Shown: positions 34,524-42,872 of the stretch, in pieces
How positions within the stretch are numbered: position 1 is the first letter of the stretch
How the letters are laid out: each line of letters starts with the position of its first letter
Origin: Streptomyces cyaneus
GTDB taxonomy: Bacteria; Actinomycetota; Actinomycetes; Streptomycetales; Streptomycetaceae
DNA length: 64,000 nt
Assembly (NCBI RefSeq): GCF_004028635.1
Contig: NZ_RQJW01000003.1
Location: 1,054,001 to 1,118,000, forward strand
Direction of reading: 5' to 3'
Notes under the pieces: generated by a model
What the model was told of the DNA's origin: nothing
The model's input: only the letters and a program-made list of their open reading frames with translations
The model's database searches: none
Made by a program: the position numbers and the translations under genes

Positions 34524-35786
34524 TCAGGGCCGCGCGTCATCGGTGCGCGGGGTGCGCTGGTGCAACTGGGCGGCGAGTACGGCGACGTCGTCCTCGGCGT
34601 GCCGGGCGTCGAGGCGGGCGAGCACCTTGTCGATGACGTCGTCGACGCCCGAGGCGGACGCGAAGGCGACGTCGGCCAGCCGGTCCAGGGACTGGTCGAT
34701 GTCCTCGCCGCGGTGCTCTACGAGCCCGTCGGTGAACAGCAGCAGCGTCTGGGTCGGGTCGAGCCGGTAGGTGGCGGGCTCGTAGCCGCCGAGGCCGGTG
34801 CCCAGGGGCGGGCCGACCGGCACCGGCAGCAGTGAGGTGTGTCCCTCTCCGTCGATCACGGCCGGGGGCAGATGGCCGGCGCTGGCCAGGGTCACCTGCC
34901 CCCGGTTGGGGTCGAGGCGTGCGATCAGGCAGGTGGCCGGGCGGCGCTCCGGCTCCGCGGAGGCGATGTCGTCGAGCTGGCGCAGCACCCGGTGCGGCGG
35001 AAGGTCGGCGGCGGCGATGTAGCGCAGGGCGGAGCGGTAGGCGGTCATGTCCACGGCGGCCTCCAGGCCATGCCCCATGACGTCGCCGACGACGAGCAGC
35101 GTCCGGCCGAAGTGCAGGCGGACGGTCTCGCACCAGTCGCCGCCGACCAGGGTGCTCTGGCCGACGGGCATGTAGCGGATGGCGACATCGAGGTTCGGGT
35201 GCGGGCGGCCGGGTTCGGCGAGCAGCGCCCGCTGGAGCTTGCCGATGATGCCCCTGACCCGGCCGTGCTCCCGGGCGTGCCGGATGTGGGAGGCGGCGCG
35301 CTCGGCGAGGAGGGCGAGAAGCTCGGCCTCCTCGCGGGTGAACGGTGCTGGGTCGCGGGCGCAGACCAGCACGCCGTAACGGTCCCCGCTGGTGGCCAGT
35401 GGGACGCAGAGCGCCGGTCGGGCGTCGCCGGGCGCCGGGTGCGACCCCCCGTCCTCCCCCGTACCGGCCGTTTCCTGTGCCGCGGCCAGGGCCCACCGGG
35501 CGTCGGGCAGCACCGTGGGGTCGCCGTGGACGGCCTCGTACTCCGCCCCGGCTCCACCCCTGCGCCTGCCCCTCCCCCTGTCCCGCAGCACCGCTGCCGT
35601 ACCGCCCACCTGCCCGGCGGCCTCCCGGGTCAGCTCGGCGCAGGTGGTGCCCTCGTCCAGCGTGGTGCCGATCCGGGCCGCCGCCTCCCGCAGCGCGGTC
35701 AGCCGGGACGGGACGCCGGGGTCCTTCTCGGGTACGCCGCCCGGCGCGACGGGCTCCACCGTCGCCGGCCTATGGAACGGCTGCAT
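34524..35786 (-). CDS. RsbU/SpoIIE-type PP2C phosphatase with GAF domain
   Basis: The 420-residue protein has a GAF-like N-terminal sensor (residues about 20-190) and a C-terminal SpoIIE/RsbU phosphatase. Phosphatase motifs are GGDWCETV, GDVMGHGLEAAV, SAGHLPPAV and LLLFTDGLVEHRG. These hydrolyse phospho-Ser/Thr on anti-sigma antagonists in partner-switching. Cys replaces the usual Tyr in GGDWYD. No anti-sigma or antagonist genes are adjacent. ATG at 35786 is chosen; a GTG nine bases upstream is an alternative, and neither has a strong ribosome binding site. Confidence 0.82.
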   Translation of the reverse strand: MQPFHRPATVEPVAPGGVPEKDPGVPSRLTALREAAARIGTTLDEGTTCAELTREAAGQVGGTAAVLRDRGRGRRRGGAGAEYEAVHGDPTVLPDARWALAAAQETAGTGEDGGSHPAPGDARPALCVPLATSGDRYGVLVCARDPAPFTREEAELLALLAERAASHIRHAREHGRVRGIIGKLQRALLAEPGRPHPNLDVAIRYMPVGQSTLVGGDWCETVRLHFGRTLLVVGDVMGHGLEAAVDMTAYRSALRYIAAADLPPHRVLRQLDDIASAEPERRPATCLIARLDPNRGQVTLASAGHLPPAVIDGEGHTSLLPVPVGPPLGTGLGGYEPATYRLDPTQTLLLFTDGLVEHRGEDIDQSLDRLADVAFASASGVDDVIDKVLARLDARHAEDDVAVLAAQLHQRTPRTDDARP

Positions 35787-36142
35787 CCAACGCACCACGC
35801 CAAACACCACAAAAGGGTGAAAACCACTCACGGGTAACGCACAGAATACCCACCCCCTGGCACGCACCCAATCTCGTCCCCGCCCGGCAGAACGCGAGCA
35901 CAGACAGCGTGCGGGTGGTGACAGGGCGGAGTCGGGCAGGCCTGGCGCCCCGGTCAGCTCCGGCGCGTTCCGCTGTCGTGGGGGCGCGCACCCTGCCATC
36001 TGCCTGTTTGGCGCGCGGGCGCTCGCCCCATACGGGGAATTGGGCTCCGGGCGTATGGCCGCGGCACCGGTCACCCGGTGCACTAAGGCATCGCCCGGTC
36101 ACGGCCGTCTCGGGCATCGGCGCACCACTGAGGAGGCTTTTG
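35787..36142. other. Intergenic region between divergent genes
   Basis: This 356-bp stretch separates the phosphatase gene and the paralogous hypothetical gene. It must carry both promoters. The AT-richer part lies at about 35800-35850. I see no clear operator, terminator or small gene. AGGAGG at 36131-36136 is the ribosome binding site of the next gene. Confidence 0.5.
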
Positions 36143-36691
36143 TTGGCACTCACGGAGTGGACGAAGTCAATGGAATGGCTGGCCGCGGCGTCGGAGGATC
36201 CCGGCGCCTGCAAGCAGGAGTGGCAGAACGGCAGTACCGGGGTCACGCTCCTGGCGGCCGGACGGTTCTGGGATGTGCTGATCGTGCCGGAAGAACTAGG
36301 GCTGCGCGTCGCCGACCTCTTGGAGGAGCTGCCGCTGCTCGACTCGGGTCCGTGCCTGTTGGACACCCGACGCCGTCACGTCGGCTTCCTGCTGCCCCCG
36401 GAGCCGCAGACGGTATGGATCGGTACCGGTGTGCGTCTCCTGGGCGCGGGCACGTGGATCGCCGCTCCCGCCCCGCACTGCCGCTGGGGCGCCCTGCGCT
36501 GGCTCGTCCCACCGGACGGCACCGGCAGGCTGACCATGCCCGAGGTCCTGGAAGTCGCCCTGCAGCGCTGCGCGAGCGAACTGTCCCGCCTCCAGGGCCA
36601 CCCGGGCCGCCCCGCGCCCACCCCGCTCGGCCTGACGGAACCGGACGAAGGGCAGGACAACGGCCCGCTGTTGGTCCGCCAGGGCGCATGA
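36143..36691 (+). CDS. Hypothetical protein, paralogue of the gene at 33.3 kb
   Basis: The 182-residue protein is a paralogue of the 33255-33725 product, matching over about 150 residues (AGRFWDVLIVPEELGL, HVGFLLPPEP, WLVPPDGTGRL). It adds a C-terminal tail of about 25 residues. TTG at 36143 is chosen because AGGAGG lies 6 nt upstream and it gives the same distance, ten residues, to the conserved EWLAA as in the paralogue. An ATG at 36170 is the alternative. Function unknown; the resemblance to primase-polymerase N-terminal domains is weak. Confidence 0.72.
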   Translation: MALTEWTKSMEWLAAASEDPGACKQEWQNGSTGVTLLAAGRFWDVLIVPEELGLRVADLLEELPLLDSGPCLLDTRRRHVGFLLPPEPQTVWIGTGVRLLGAGTWIAAPAPHCRWGALRWLVPPDGTGRLTMPEVLEVALQRCASELSRLQGHPGRPAPTPLGLTEPDEGQDNGPLLVRQGA

Positions 36692-36724
36692 GGGGACTAC
36701 GTGCGACCGTGGCCGGCCCGGTCT

Positions 36725-36853
36725 GAGGCTGACCACGCCCCCGAGGTCTTCCAGGACCCCGACCGTTTCGACCCGCGACGGGGCAACTCCCGCCTGCAGT
36801 CGGCCTTCGCGCACGGGCCGCACTTCTGTCTGGGCGCCCACCTTGCCCGCCTG
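36725..36853 (+). pseudogene. Cytochrome P450 C-terminal remnant
   Basis: Reading frame 2 (from 36725) gives EADHAPEVFQDPDRFDPRRG and then SAFAHGPHFCLGAHLARL. This is the meander and haem-binding loop of a bacterial P450, with FGxGxHxCxGAxLAR almost complete. No P450 sequence is present upstream: the paralogous hypothetical gene ends at 36691. After LARL the frame turns into unrelated sequence. It is a decayed fragment of about 43 codons. Confidence 0.82.
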
Positions 36854-36941
36854 ACTCCCACCCCGCCATGTGCGGCAACACCGAACGGTGATTGGCTGTC
36901 CCGGTTCCCTCAGCCAGTCCATCCACGGGAAGGCCCCAGCC

Positions 36942-37157
36942 ATGAGCAACCCCTACGCACTCGAATACAAGGTCGTCACCTTTCGCGAGTCACTGATCGG
37001 AGATGCACTGGACAGCGACAAGCTGGAGAAGGTTCTGAACAAGCACGCCGAGGACGGCTGGGCCCTCAAGGCGATCACGTCCGCCGATGTCAAGGGCCGC
37101 ATAGGGCCCGGTGCGGTCGAGGGCCTGCTTCTCACTTTCGAGCGTCCGCGCCGCTGA
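36942..37157 (+). CDS. DUF4177 domain protein
   Basis: The 71-residue protein (MSNPYALEYKVVTFRESLIG, then DKLEKVLNKHAEDGWALKAI) matches the DUF4177 pattern: a short beta strand, then the L-N-x-x-x-x-x-G-W motif. The function of the family is unknown. ATG at 36942 has GGGAAGG upstream. It stands alone between the P450 remnant and the convergent helicase gene. Confidence 0.85.
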   Translation: MSNPYALEYKVVTFRESLIGDALDSDKLEKVLNKHAEDGWALKAITSADVKGRIGPGAVEGLLLTFERPRR

Positions 37158-37300
37158 CGGCCGCGGGTCCTGGACGGCACGGCCAGGCACTGGAGTTCGC
37201 CATCGGCACCGGAGGCGTGGGCGTACCGCCGCTGCGGTTCCCGCCGCCCGGGAGGGTCTAGGTGCCGTTCGACGTCTTCGAGCGGCATCTCTGCTTCGAC

Positions 37301-38746
37301 TTATGAACCACGCCGGACCCGGGCGGCCTTGCGGGCTTCGGCGATCTGGCGGGCCTCGGCAGACCGGCGAGACTCGCCGCCGCCAGCCCTCCCCGGACGA
37401 GTGCCCAGGCCGCGGAAGGGGGCACCGCCACGCTTCGGGCGCTCCGCGACCGGCCCGCTGCCGCCGACGGGGACACCCGAGGGAGCCTGGGCGCCGGTGA
37501 TGCGGCTCAGCTCGGCCTCGCCGGAGCGGACCTGCGTGATCTGCGGCCTGATGCCCGCGTCGGACATGAGACGGGCCATGTCCCGGCGCTGATTGGGGAG
37601 GACCAGCGTGACGACACTGCCGGACTCGCCGGCGCGGGCGGTACGGCCGCCGCGGTGCAGGTAGTCCTTGTGGTCGCTGGGCGGATCGACGTTGACGACG
37701 AGCTCGAGGTCGTCGATGTGAATACCCCGGGCCGCGACGTTGGTGGCCACCAGCGTCGTGACATCACCGGTCTTGAACTGTGCCAGGGTGCGGGTGCGCT
37801 GGGGCTGCGACTTGCCGCCGTGCAGCGCCGCGGCCTTTACGCCGCTGCTCAGCAGGTGCTTGGTGAACTGGTCGACAGCATGCTTGGTGTCCAAGAACAT
37901 GATCACGCGCCCGTCGCGAGCAGCGATTTCGGTGGCGGTGGCGTACTTGTCGGCGCCGTGCACGTGCAGCACGTGATGCTCCATCGTGGTGACCGCGCCC
38001 GCCGACGGGTCGACCGAGTGAACCACCGGGTCATGGAGGTAACGACGGACCAGGAGGTCGATGTTGTGGTCCAGCGTGGCCGAGAACAGCATGCGCTGGC
38101 CGTCGGGACGTACCTGGTCCAGCAGTTCGGTGACCTGCGGCATGAAGCCCATGTCCGCCATCTGGTCGGCCTCGTCCAGGACGGTGATGTTCACTCGGTC
38201 CAGGCGGCAGTCCTTGCGCTCGATGAGATCCGCGAGGCGACCAGGAGTCGCGACGACCACATCGGCCCCGGCACGCAGCGCGCCGGCCTGCCTGCCGATC
38301 GACATGCCGCCGACCACAGTGGCCAGCCGCAGCTTCAGCAACGCGGCGTACGGGGCGAGGGCATCGGTGACCTGCTGGGCCAGCTCGCGCGTGGGGACGA
38401 GGATCAGGGCCAGCGGCTTGCGCGACTCGGCACGCTGCCCGGCCGTGCGCACGAGGAGCGGCAGGCCGAAAGCGAGTGTCTTGCCCGACCCGGTGCGCCC
38501 GCGGCCCAGTACGTCGCGCCCTGCGAGGGAGTTCGGCAACGTGGCGGCCTGGATCGGGAACGGCTCGTTCAGGCCGCGACTGGTGAGCATCTTCAGCAAC
38601 TCGACGGGCATGTCCAGTTCGTCGAAGGTCGCAGCGGCGGGGAGGGCCGGGGTGACGGTGACCGGCGGCGCGAACTCTCCCTGGGCGCCGGGGCGGCTCT
38701 GACCTCGTGGACGGAAACGGTCGTTCGTGCTGGCTGAACGGCTCAA
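37301..38746 (-). CDS. DEAD-box RNA helicase
   Basis: The 481-residue protein has all core motifs: the Q-motif region, GRTGSGKT, PTRELA, TPGR, DEAD, SAT, ATNVAARGIHID and HRGGRTARAG. It unwinds RNA duplexes using ATP. The N terminus is short and basic; the C-terminal 70 or so residues are Gly/Pro/Arg-rich and probably bind RNA. TTG at 38746 has GAGGAAGG upstream. It lies 171 bp downstream of the cold-shock gene, the same pairing as in other Streptomyces, and a terminator hairpin separates the two. Confidence 0.94.
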   Translation of the reverse strand: MSRSASTNDRFRPRGQSRPGAQGEFAPPVTVTPALPAAATFDELDMPVELLKMLTSRGLNEPFPIQAATLPNSLAGRDVLGRGRTGSGKTLAFGLPLLVRTAGQRAESRKPLALILVPTRELAQQVTDALAPYAALLKLRLATVVGGMSIGRQAGALRAGADVVVATPGRLADLIERKDCRLDRVNITVLDEADQMADMGFMPQVTELLDQVRPDGQRMLFSATLDHNIDLLVRRYLHDPVVHSVDPSAGAVTTMEHHVLHVHGADKYATATEIAARDGRVIMFLDTKHAVDQFTKHLLSSGVKAAALHGGKSQPQRTRTLAQFKTGDVTTLVATNVAARGIHIDDLELVVNVDPPSDHKDYLHRGGRTARAGESGSVVTLVLPNQRRDMARLMSDAGIRPQITQVRSGEAELSRITGAQAPSGVPVGGSGPVAERPKRGGAPFRGLGTRPGRAGGGESRRSAEARQIAEARKAARVRRGS

Positions 38747-38851
38747 GGGGGACCTTCCTCAACAGGGCGCGCATCGAGGAATTCCCGACAGGAGTGAGCC
38801 GGGTAAATTGCAAGAACGAGCCGAATGCGAATCCAAAAGAATTCCAGCGGA

Positions 38852-38900
38852 ATACAAAAAAACAGTAAGCTGAGGCCCACCGCAAGGCGTGGCCTCAGCT
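38852..38900 (-). terminator. Intrinsic terminator after the cold-shock gene
   Basis: A stem AGCTGAGGCC / GGCCTCAGCT (38868-38877 and 38891-38900) is followed on the minus strand by TTACTGTTTTTTTG, a run of seven U residues in RNA. This is a textbook Rho-independent terminator, rare in Streptomyces. It lies 17 bp after the cold-shock gene stop and upstream of the helicase gene. Confidence 0.9.
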
Positions 38901-38917
38901 ACCTCATACCTTCGACG

Positions 38918-39121
38918 TCAGGCGGGAGTGATGTTCTCCGCCTGCGGGCCCTTCTGGCCCTGTGTGACGTCAAAGTTCACCTTCTGACCTTCCTGCAGCT
39001 CACGGAAGCCCTGGGCGGCGATGTTCGAGTAGTGGGCGAAGACGTCCGGGCCGCCGCCGTCCTGCTCGATGAAGCCGAAGCCCTTTTCCGCGTTGAACCA
39101 CTTGACGGTGCCAGTAGCCAT
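38918..39121 (-). CDS. Cold-shock protein, CspA family
   Basis: The 67-residue protein is a complete cold-shock domain starting [23 protein letters not shown]1 is KGFGFI and RNP2 is DVFAHYS. It binds single-stranded RNA and DNA and acts as an RNA chaperone. ATG at 39121 has AAGGAG 7 nt upstream. An AT-rich stretch upstream (39230-39300) probably holds the promoter and long leader. The helicase gene lies downstream past the terminator. Confidence 0.96.
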   Translation of the reverse strand: MATGTVKWFNAEKGFGFIEQDGGGPDVFAHYSNIAAQGFRELQEGQKVNFDVTQGQKGPQAENITPA

Positions 39122-39359
39122 GTCACATCTCCTTGGGGGCAGTACCCGGGGGACCCGCGCCGTGCGAACCCCTGCGTTGCCACAATGCGCCCCGTCCGGA
39201 TAAGCACCGGAGATTACAGAAATGTCCGACGCCATACAGCCGCCAAGACATTTGAAGTTTCGGGAACCACAACTGCAACTATTATCAAGTTTAGCACGGT
39301 CACACCTTCACGGTCACACATCGAATACCTGCGGAAGGTGAATTCCACCGTACGCCGCG

Positions 39360-39782
39360 TCAACCCAGGAACGACAGGCGGACCTTCCGGTTCGGGTTGT
39401 CCCTGTTGGTGTCCACGAGGCAGACCGACTGCCACGTTCCGAGCTCCAGCCGCCCATCCAGCACCGGCAGCGTCGCGTGCGGCGGGACGATCGCCGGGAG
39501 GACGTGGTCACGGCCGTGGCCGGGGCTGCCGTGACGGTGTTGCCAGCGGTCGTCCGCGGGGAGGAGGGTGTGCAGGGCGGTCAGGAGGTCGTCGTCGCTG
39601 CCGGCTCCCGTTTCGATGATCGCGATGCCGGCTGTGGCGTGCGGCACGAAGACGTTCAGGAGGCCGTCGCGGCCCGCCGCCGCCTCCCGCAGGAAGGCCT
39701 CGCAGTCGCGGGTGATGTCCACGACCCTCTCCGAGGAGCCGGAGGCGACGTTCAGAACTCGGGTGGTGAAGGCATCTGACAT
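39360..39782 (-). CDS. YjbQ/UPF0047 family protein (secondary thiamine-phosphate synthase-type)
   Basis: The 140-residue protein matches the YjbQ family. Landmarks are VDITRDCEAFLREAAAGRDG, VFVPHATAGIAIIE, a His-rich middle (HRHGSPGHGRDHVLPAIV) and GTWQSVCLVDTNRDNPNRKV. Members show weak thiamine-phosphate synthase activity; the biological role is unsettled. ATG at 39782 is preferred; another ATG three codons upstream (39791) is possible. It stands alone. Confidence 0.88.
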   Translation of the reverse strand: MSDAFTTRVLNVASGSSERVVDITRDCEAFLREAAAGRDGLLNVFVPHATAGIAIIETGAGSDDDLLTALHTLLPADDRWQHRHGSPGHGRDHVLPAIVPPHATLPVLDGRLELGTWQSVCLVDTNRDNPNRKVRLSFLG

Positions 39783-39913
39783 GTCGTCCATCCTCGCCCA
39801 TGCACCGCAGTTCGCACGCCAGGGGACGGCCCGAGACGGCCGCCGTGATACACGAGGTCCACTTGGCGAGACACCGTTGACCGTCGGCGCGCCATCTGGC
39901 TACTTTCAGCGGC

Positions 39914-39997
39914 ATGTTGCGTTCAGCCCTGCTCACCACGCGCGGTCACATCGACCTGCTGCGGGTGGCCTCCGCCGCGTGTCGCCGCGGCTGCTGA
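39914..39997 (+). CDS. Leader peptide with Cys-rich end (cysteine-responsive attenuator)
   Basis: A 27-codon frame starts MLRSALLTTRGHIDLLRVAS and ends AACRRGC before the stop. Peptides of this type, with CRRGC or similar at the end, occur upstream of sulfur-acquisition genes in Actinobacteria. There they sense Cys-tRNA supply by ribosome stalling. The 112 bp between its stop and the permease ATG are C/T-rich at first (CCCCTCTTCTCTCTTC) and could be a Rho-loading site. Its position directly before the sulfonate operon fits. Confidence 0.88.
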   Translation: MLRSALLTTRGHIDLLRVASAACRRGC

Positions 39998-40109
39998 CGC
40001 CCCTCTTCTCTCTTCACCCACGCTTCCTCCCCGTATCCGCCCGGTCCTGAACTGACCCGGCGGCGCTGAAGCGCGTCCCCATCGACGCTCATCGCCCCCT
40101 GGAGCACCC

Positions 40110-40991
40110 ATGAGCATCAGCCATGCCCCACCCAGCTCTGCCGAGACGGATATTCCCCTCAAATCCAACTTTGAGAACCCACCCGCCGTCGATGTAGTCC
40201 CCCTCCTCCCCACCTCCTCCCGCCGCACCCGCGTCCCCCGCTGGCTGCGTCGCACCACCGGCCCCGTCCTGCTCCTCATCCTGTGGCAACTGCTCAGCAG
40301 CACAGGCCTGTTGACCGCGGACGTGCTCGCCTCGCCCGGTCGCATAGCCCAGGTCGCGGGTGATCTGATCGCCGACGGCTCGTTGCCCTCGGCCATGGGG
40401 ACGTCCCTCCAGCGCGTCGCCGGCGGGCTGGCGCTGGGCACCGTCGTCGGTACCGGACTCGCCCTGGTCTCGGGCCTGTTCCGGATCGGTGAGGACCTCG
40501 TGGACGCGCCGGTGCAGATGTTGCGGACCGTGCCCTTCGTCGGGCTCATCCCGCTGTTCATCATCTGGTTCGGGATCGGCGAGGCGCCCAAGGTCGCCAT
40601 CATCACGCTCGGCGTGACCTTCCCGCTCTACCTCAATGTCTACGCCGGTATCCGCGGCGTGGACTCCCAGTTGATCGAGGCCGGGGAGTCCCTCGGGCTG
40701 TCCAGGTGGGGGCTCGTGCGGCATGTCGTGCTGCCCGGTGCGCTGCCGGGCGCCCTGACCGGCCTGCGCTACTCGCTCGGCATCGCCTGGCTCGCCCTCG
40801 TCTTCGCCGAGCAGGTCAACGCCGACTCCGGCATCGGGTTCCTCATGGTTCAGGCGCGGGACTTCCTGCGGACCGACGTGATCGTCGTCTGCCTGATCGT
40901 CTACGCCTTCCTCGGCCTGCTCGCCGACTTCATCGTCCGCTCCCTCGAAAGGCTGCTGCTGCAATGGCGACCGACGTTCACCGGCCGGTGA
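40110..40991 (+). CDS. ssuC: Sulfonate ABC transporter permease
   Basis: The 293-residue protein is a SsuC/TauC-type permease with about six hydrophobic segments and the EAA loop YAGIRGVDSQLIEAGESLGL...VLPGALPGALTGLRY. It carries alkanesulfonates into the cell together with SsuB and SsuA. An N-terminal extension of about 50 residues is hydrophilic. ATG at 40110 has GGAG upstream. Its end overlaps the ssuB start by 28 bp. The Cys-rich leader peptide lies upstream. Confidence 0.9.
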   Translation: MSISHAPPSSAETDIPLKSNFENPPAVDVVPLLPTSSRRTRVPRWLRRTTGPVLLLILWQLLSSTGLLTADVLASPGRIAQVAGDLIADGSLPSAMGTSLQRVAGGLALGTVVGTGLALVSGLFRIGEDLVDAPVQMLRTVPFVGLIPLFIIWFGIGEAPKVAIITLGVTFPLYLNVYAGIRGVDSQLIEAGESLGLSRWGLVRHVVLPGALPGALTGLRYSLGIAWLALVFAEQVNADSGIGFLMVQARDFLRTDVIVVCLIVYAFLGLLADFIVRSLERLLLQWRPTFTGR

Positions 40992-41764
40992 ACCCCAAAG
41001 CCGATCAGACCGCGCAGGCCACTCAGGCCGTGCGGGCCAACGGGACCGTGCAGGCCGCACAGGCCGTGCACGTCGAGGGGCTGACCCGCTCCTTCGACGG
41101 GCGTGCGGTCATCGACCGGCTTCAACTGGACGTCCGACCAGGCGAGTTCGTTGCTCTCCTCGGCCGCAGCGGCTGCGGCAAGTCCACCCTGCTGCGCATC
41201 CTCGCCGGCCTCGACCGCGACATCGAGGGCACCGTCCTGGTGCCGCGCCGCAAGGCCGTCGCGTTCCAGGCACCGCGGCTGATGCCGTGGAAGAAGGTGT
41301 GGCGCAATGTGCTGCTGGGCCTGCCGGGCAAGCCCGGCCGTGCCGTCGCCGAGCAGGCCCTCAAGGAGGTCGGCCTGGAGCACCGTACGGATGCCTGGCC
41401 CAAGACGCTCTCCGGCGGCGAGGCTCAACGCGCCTCTCTCGCAAGGGCGTTGGTCCGCGAACCCGATCTGCTGCTGCTCGACGAGCCGTTCGGCGCGCTC
41501 GACGCGCTCACCCGTATCAAGGCCCAGCGCCTGGTGGGCGAGCTGTGGCAGCGGCGCGGCTGCGCGGTTCTGCTCGTCACGCACGACGTCGAGGAGGCCG
41601 TACTCCTCGCCGACCGAGTCCTCGTGATGGACGACGGCGTCATCGCGCACGAACAGCGCATCGACATCGACCGCCCCCGCGACATCACCGACCCCCGGTT
41701 CGCCGAGCTGCGCGCCGGCCTGCTCGAACGCCTCGGCGTCGACACCGCGGCCGAAGCAGCCTGA
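40964..41764 (+). CDS. ssuB: Sulfonate ABC transporter ATPase
   Basis: The 266-residue ATPase has Walker A GRSGCGKST, the Q-loop AFQAPRLMPWKKV typical of sulfonate/nitrate ATPases, signature LSGGEAQRASLARAL, Walker B LLLLDEPFGALD and H-loop VTHDVEEA. It powers SsuC. ATG at 40964 gives 266 residues; a GTG at 40988 that overlaps the ssuC stop is an alternative. An Ala/Gln-rich repeat (QTAQATQAV, VQAAQAV) lies near the N terminus. Confidence 0.9.
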   Translation: MATDVHRPVNPKADQTAQATQAVRANGTVQAAQAVHVEGLTRSFDGRAVIDRLQLDVRPGEFVALLGRSGCGKSTLLRILAGLDRDIEGTVLVPRRKAVAFQAPRLMPWKKVWRNVLLGLPGKPGRAVAEQALKEVGLEHRTDAWPKTLSGGEAQRASLARALVREPDLLLLDEPFGALDALTRIKAQRLVGELWQRRGCAVLLVTHDVEEAVLLADRVLVMDDGVIAHEQRIDIDRPRDITDPRFAELRAGLLERLGVDTAAEAA

Positions 41765-41845
41765 GGCCCCCAGCCCCAACCCCGGCGGTCACCCCCGACC
41801 CCAACCCCTTTTCTTCCACCCTCAGTTCCACAGAACGGATCCGTC

Positions 41846-42871
41846 ATGCGACGTCGCCTCGTCCCCGCCGCGCTGCTTCTCCCCCTGGCCCTGCTCCTGT
41901 CCGCCTGCGGAGGCAGCTCGTCGGCCTCGACCGGCGGCGACACCGACGGCTCGGGCTCCCTCACCCTCAACGTCGGTGACCAGAAGGGCGGTTCGGAGGC
42001 GATCCTGCGCGCCGCCGGAGAGTTGAAGAACCTCGACTACAAGATCAAGTGGTCCACCTTCACCTCCGGTCCGCCGCTGCTCGAGGCGGTCAACGCCAAG
42101 GCCGTCGACATCGGCGGCGTCGGCAACACCCCGCCGGTCTTCGCGGCGGGGGCGGGCTCGAAGATCACGGTGGTGGCCGCCTTCCACGGGGCCTCCAAGG
42201 GTGACGCGATCCTCGTACCGAACGACTCGAAGCTGACGAAGCCCGAGCAGCTCAAGGGCAAGTCGATCGCCGTGGCGCAGGGCTCCTCCGCCAATTACCA
42301 GCTCGTCGCGTCCCTCAAGGCGGCCGGGCTGACGTTGAGCGACGTCGACGTCAAGTACCTGCAGCCGGCCGACGCCCTGGCCGCGTTCACCGCCGGCAAG
42401 GTGGACGCGTGGGCCGTGTGGGATCCGTACACCTCGCAGGTGCTCGTGGCCAAGCAGGGCCGGATCCTGACGACCGGCGACGGAATCACCAACGGCCTCA
42501 CCTTCCAGGTCGCGGCGCCCGCCGCCCTGGGGGACAAGAAGAAGGCCGCCGCCATCAAGGACTACCTGGAGCGGCTGCGGCGCGCCACGGCTTGGGTCAA
42601 CGACCACAAGGAGGAGTGGGCCAAGGTCTGGGCGAAGGACACCGGGCTGCCCTACGAAGTCGCGCTGGCCTCCGTGAAGCGCACCAACGCCACCCGGATC
42701 TCGGTCGCGGTCGACAAGCCGCTCATCGCCTCCGAGCAGGAGATCGCCGACGCCTTCACCGAGTTGAAGCTCATCCCGAAGAAGGTGGACTTCGGCGAGT
42801 TCGTGGACACGCGGTACAACGGTGACCTGCCGCCGTCGACCACCGAGGCCCGCGCCACGGAGGGTTCGTGA
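41846..42871 (+). CDS. ssuA: Sulfonate-binding lipoprotein
   Basis: The 341-residue protein has a signal with lipobox LLLSACGGS. An SsuA/TauA-type binding domain follows: LNVGDQKGGSEAILRAAGEL, VDIGGVGNTPPVFAAGAG, then GKSIAVAQGSSANYQL and WAVWDPYTSQV. It captures aliphatic sulfonates outside the membrane. ATG at 41846 begins a typical positively charged signal. The gap to ssuB is 81 bp and the monooxygenase gene starts 1 nt after the stop. Confidence 0.92.
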   Translation: MRRRLVPAALLLPLALLLSACGGSSSASTGGDTDGSGSLTLNVGDQKGGSEAILRAAGELKNLDYKIKWSTFTSGPPLLEAVNAKAVDIGGVGNTPPVFAAGAGSKITVVAAFHGASKGDAILVPNDSKLTKPEQLKGKSIAVAQGSSANYQLVASLKAAGLTLSDVDVKYLQPADALAAFTAGKVDAWAVWDPYTSQVLVAKQGRILTTGDGITNGLTFQVAAPAALGDKKKAAAIKDYLERLRRATAWVNDHKEEWAKVWAKDTGLPYEVALASVKRTNATRISVAVDKPLIASEQEIADAFTELKLIPKKVDFGEFVDTRYNGDLPPSTTEARATEGS

Positions 42872-42872
42872 C

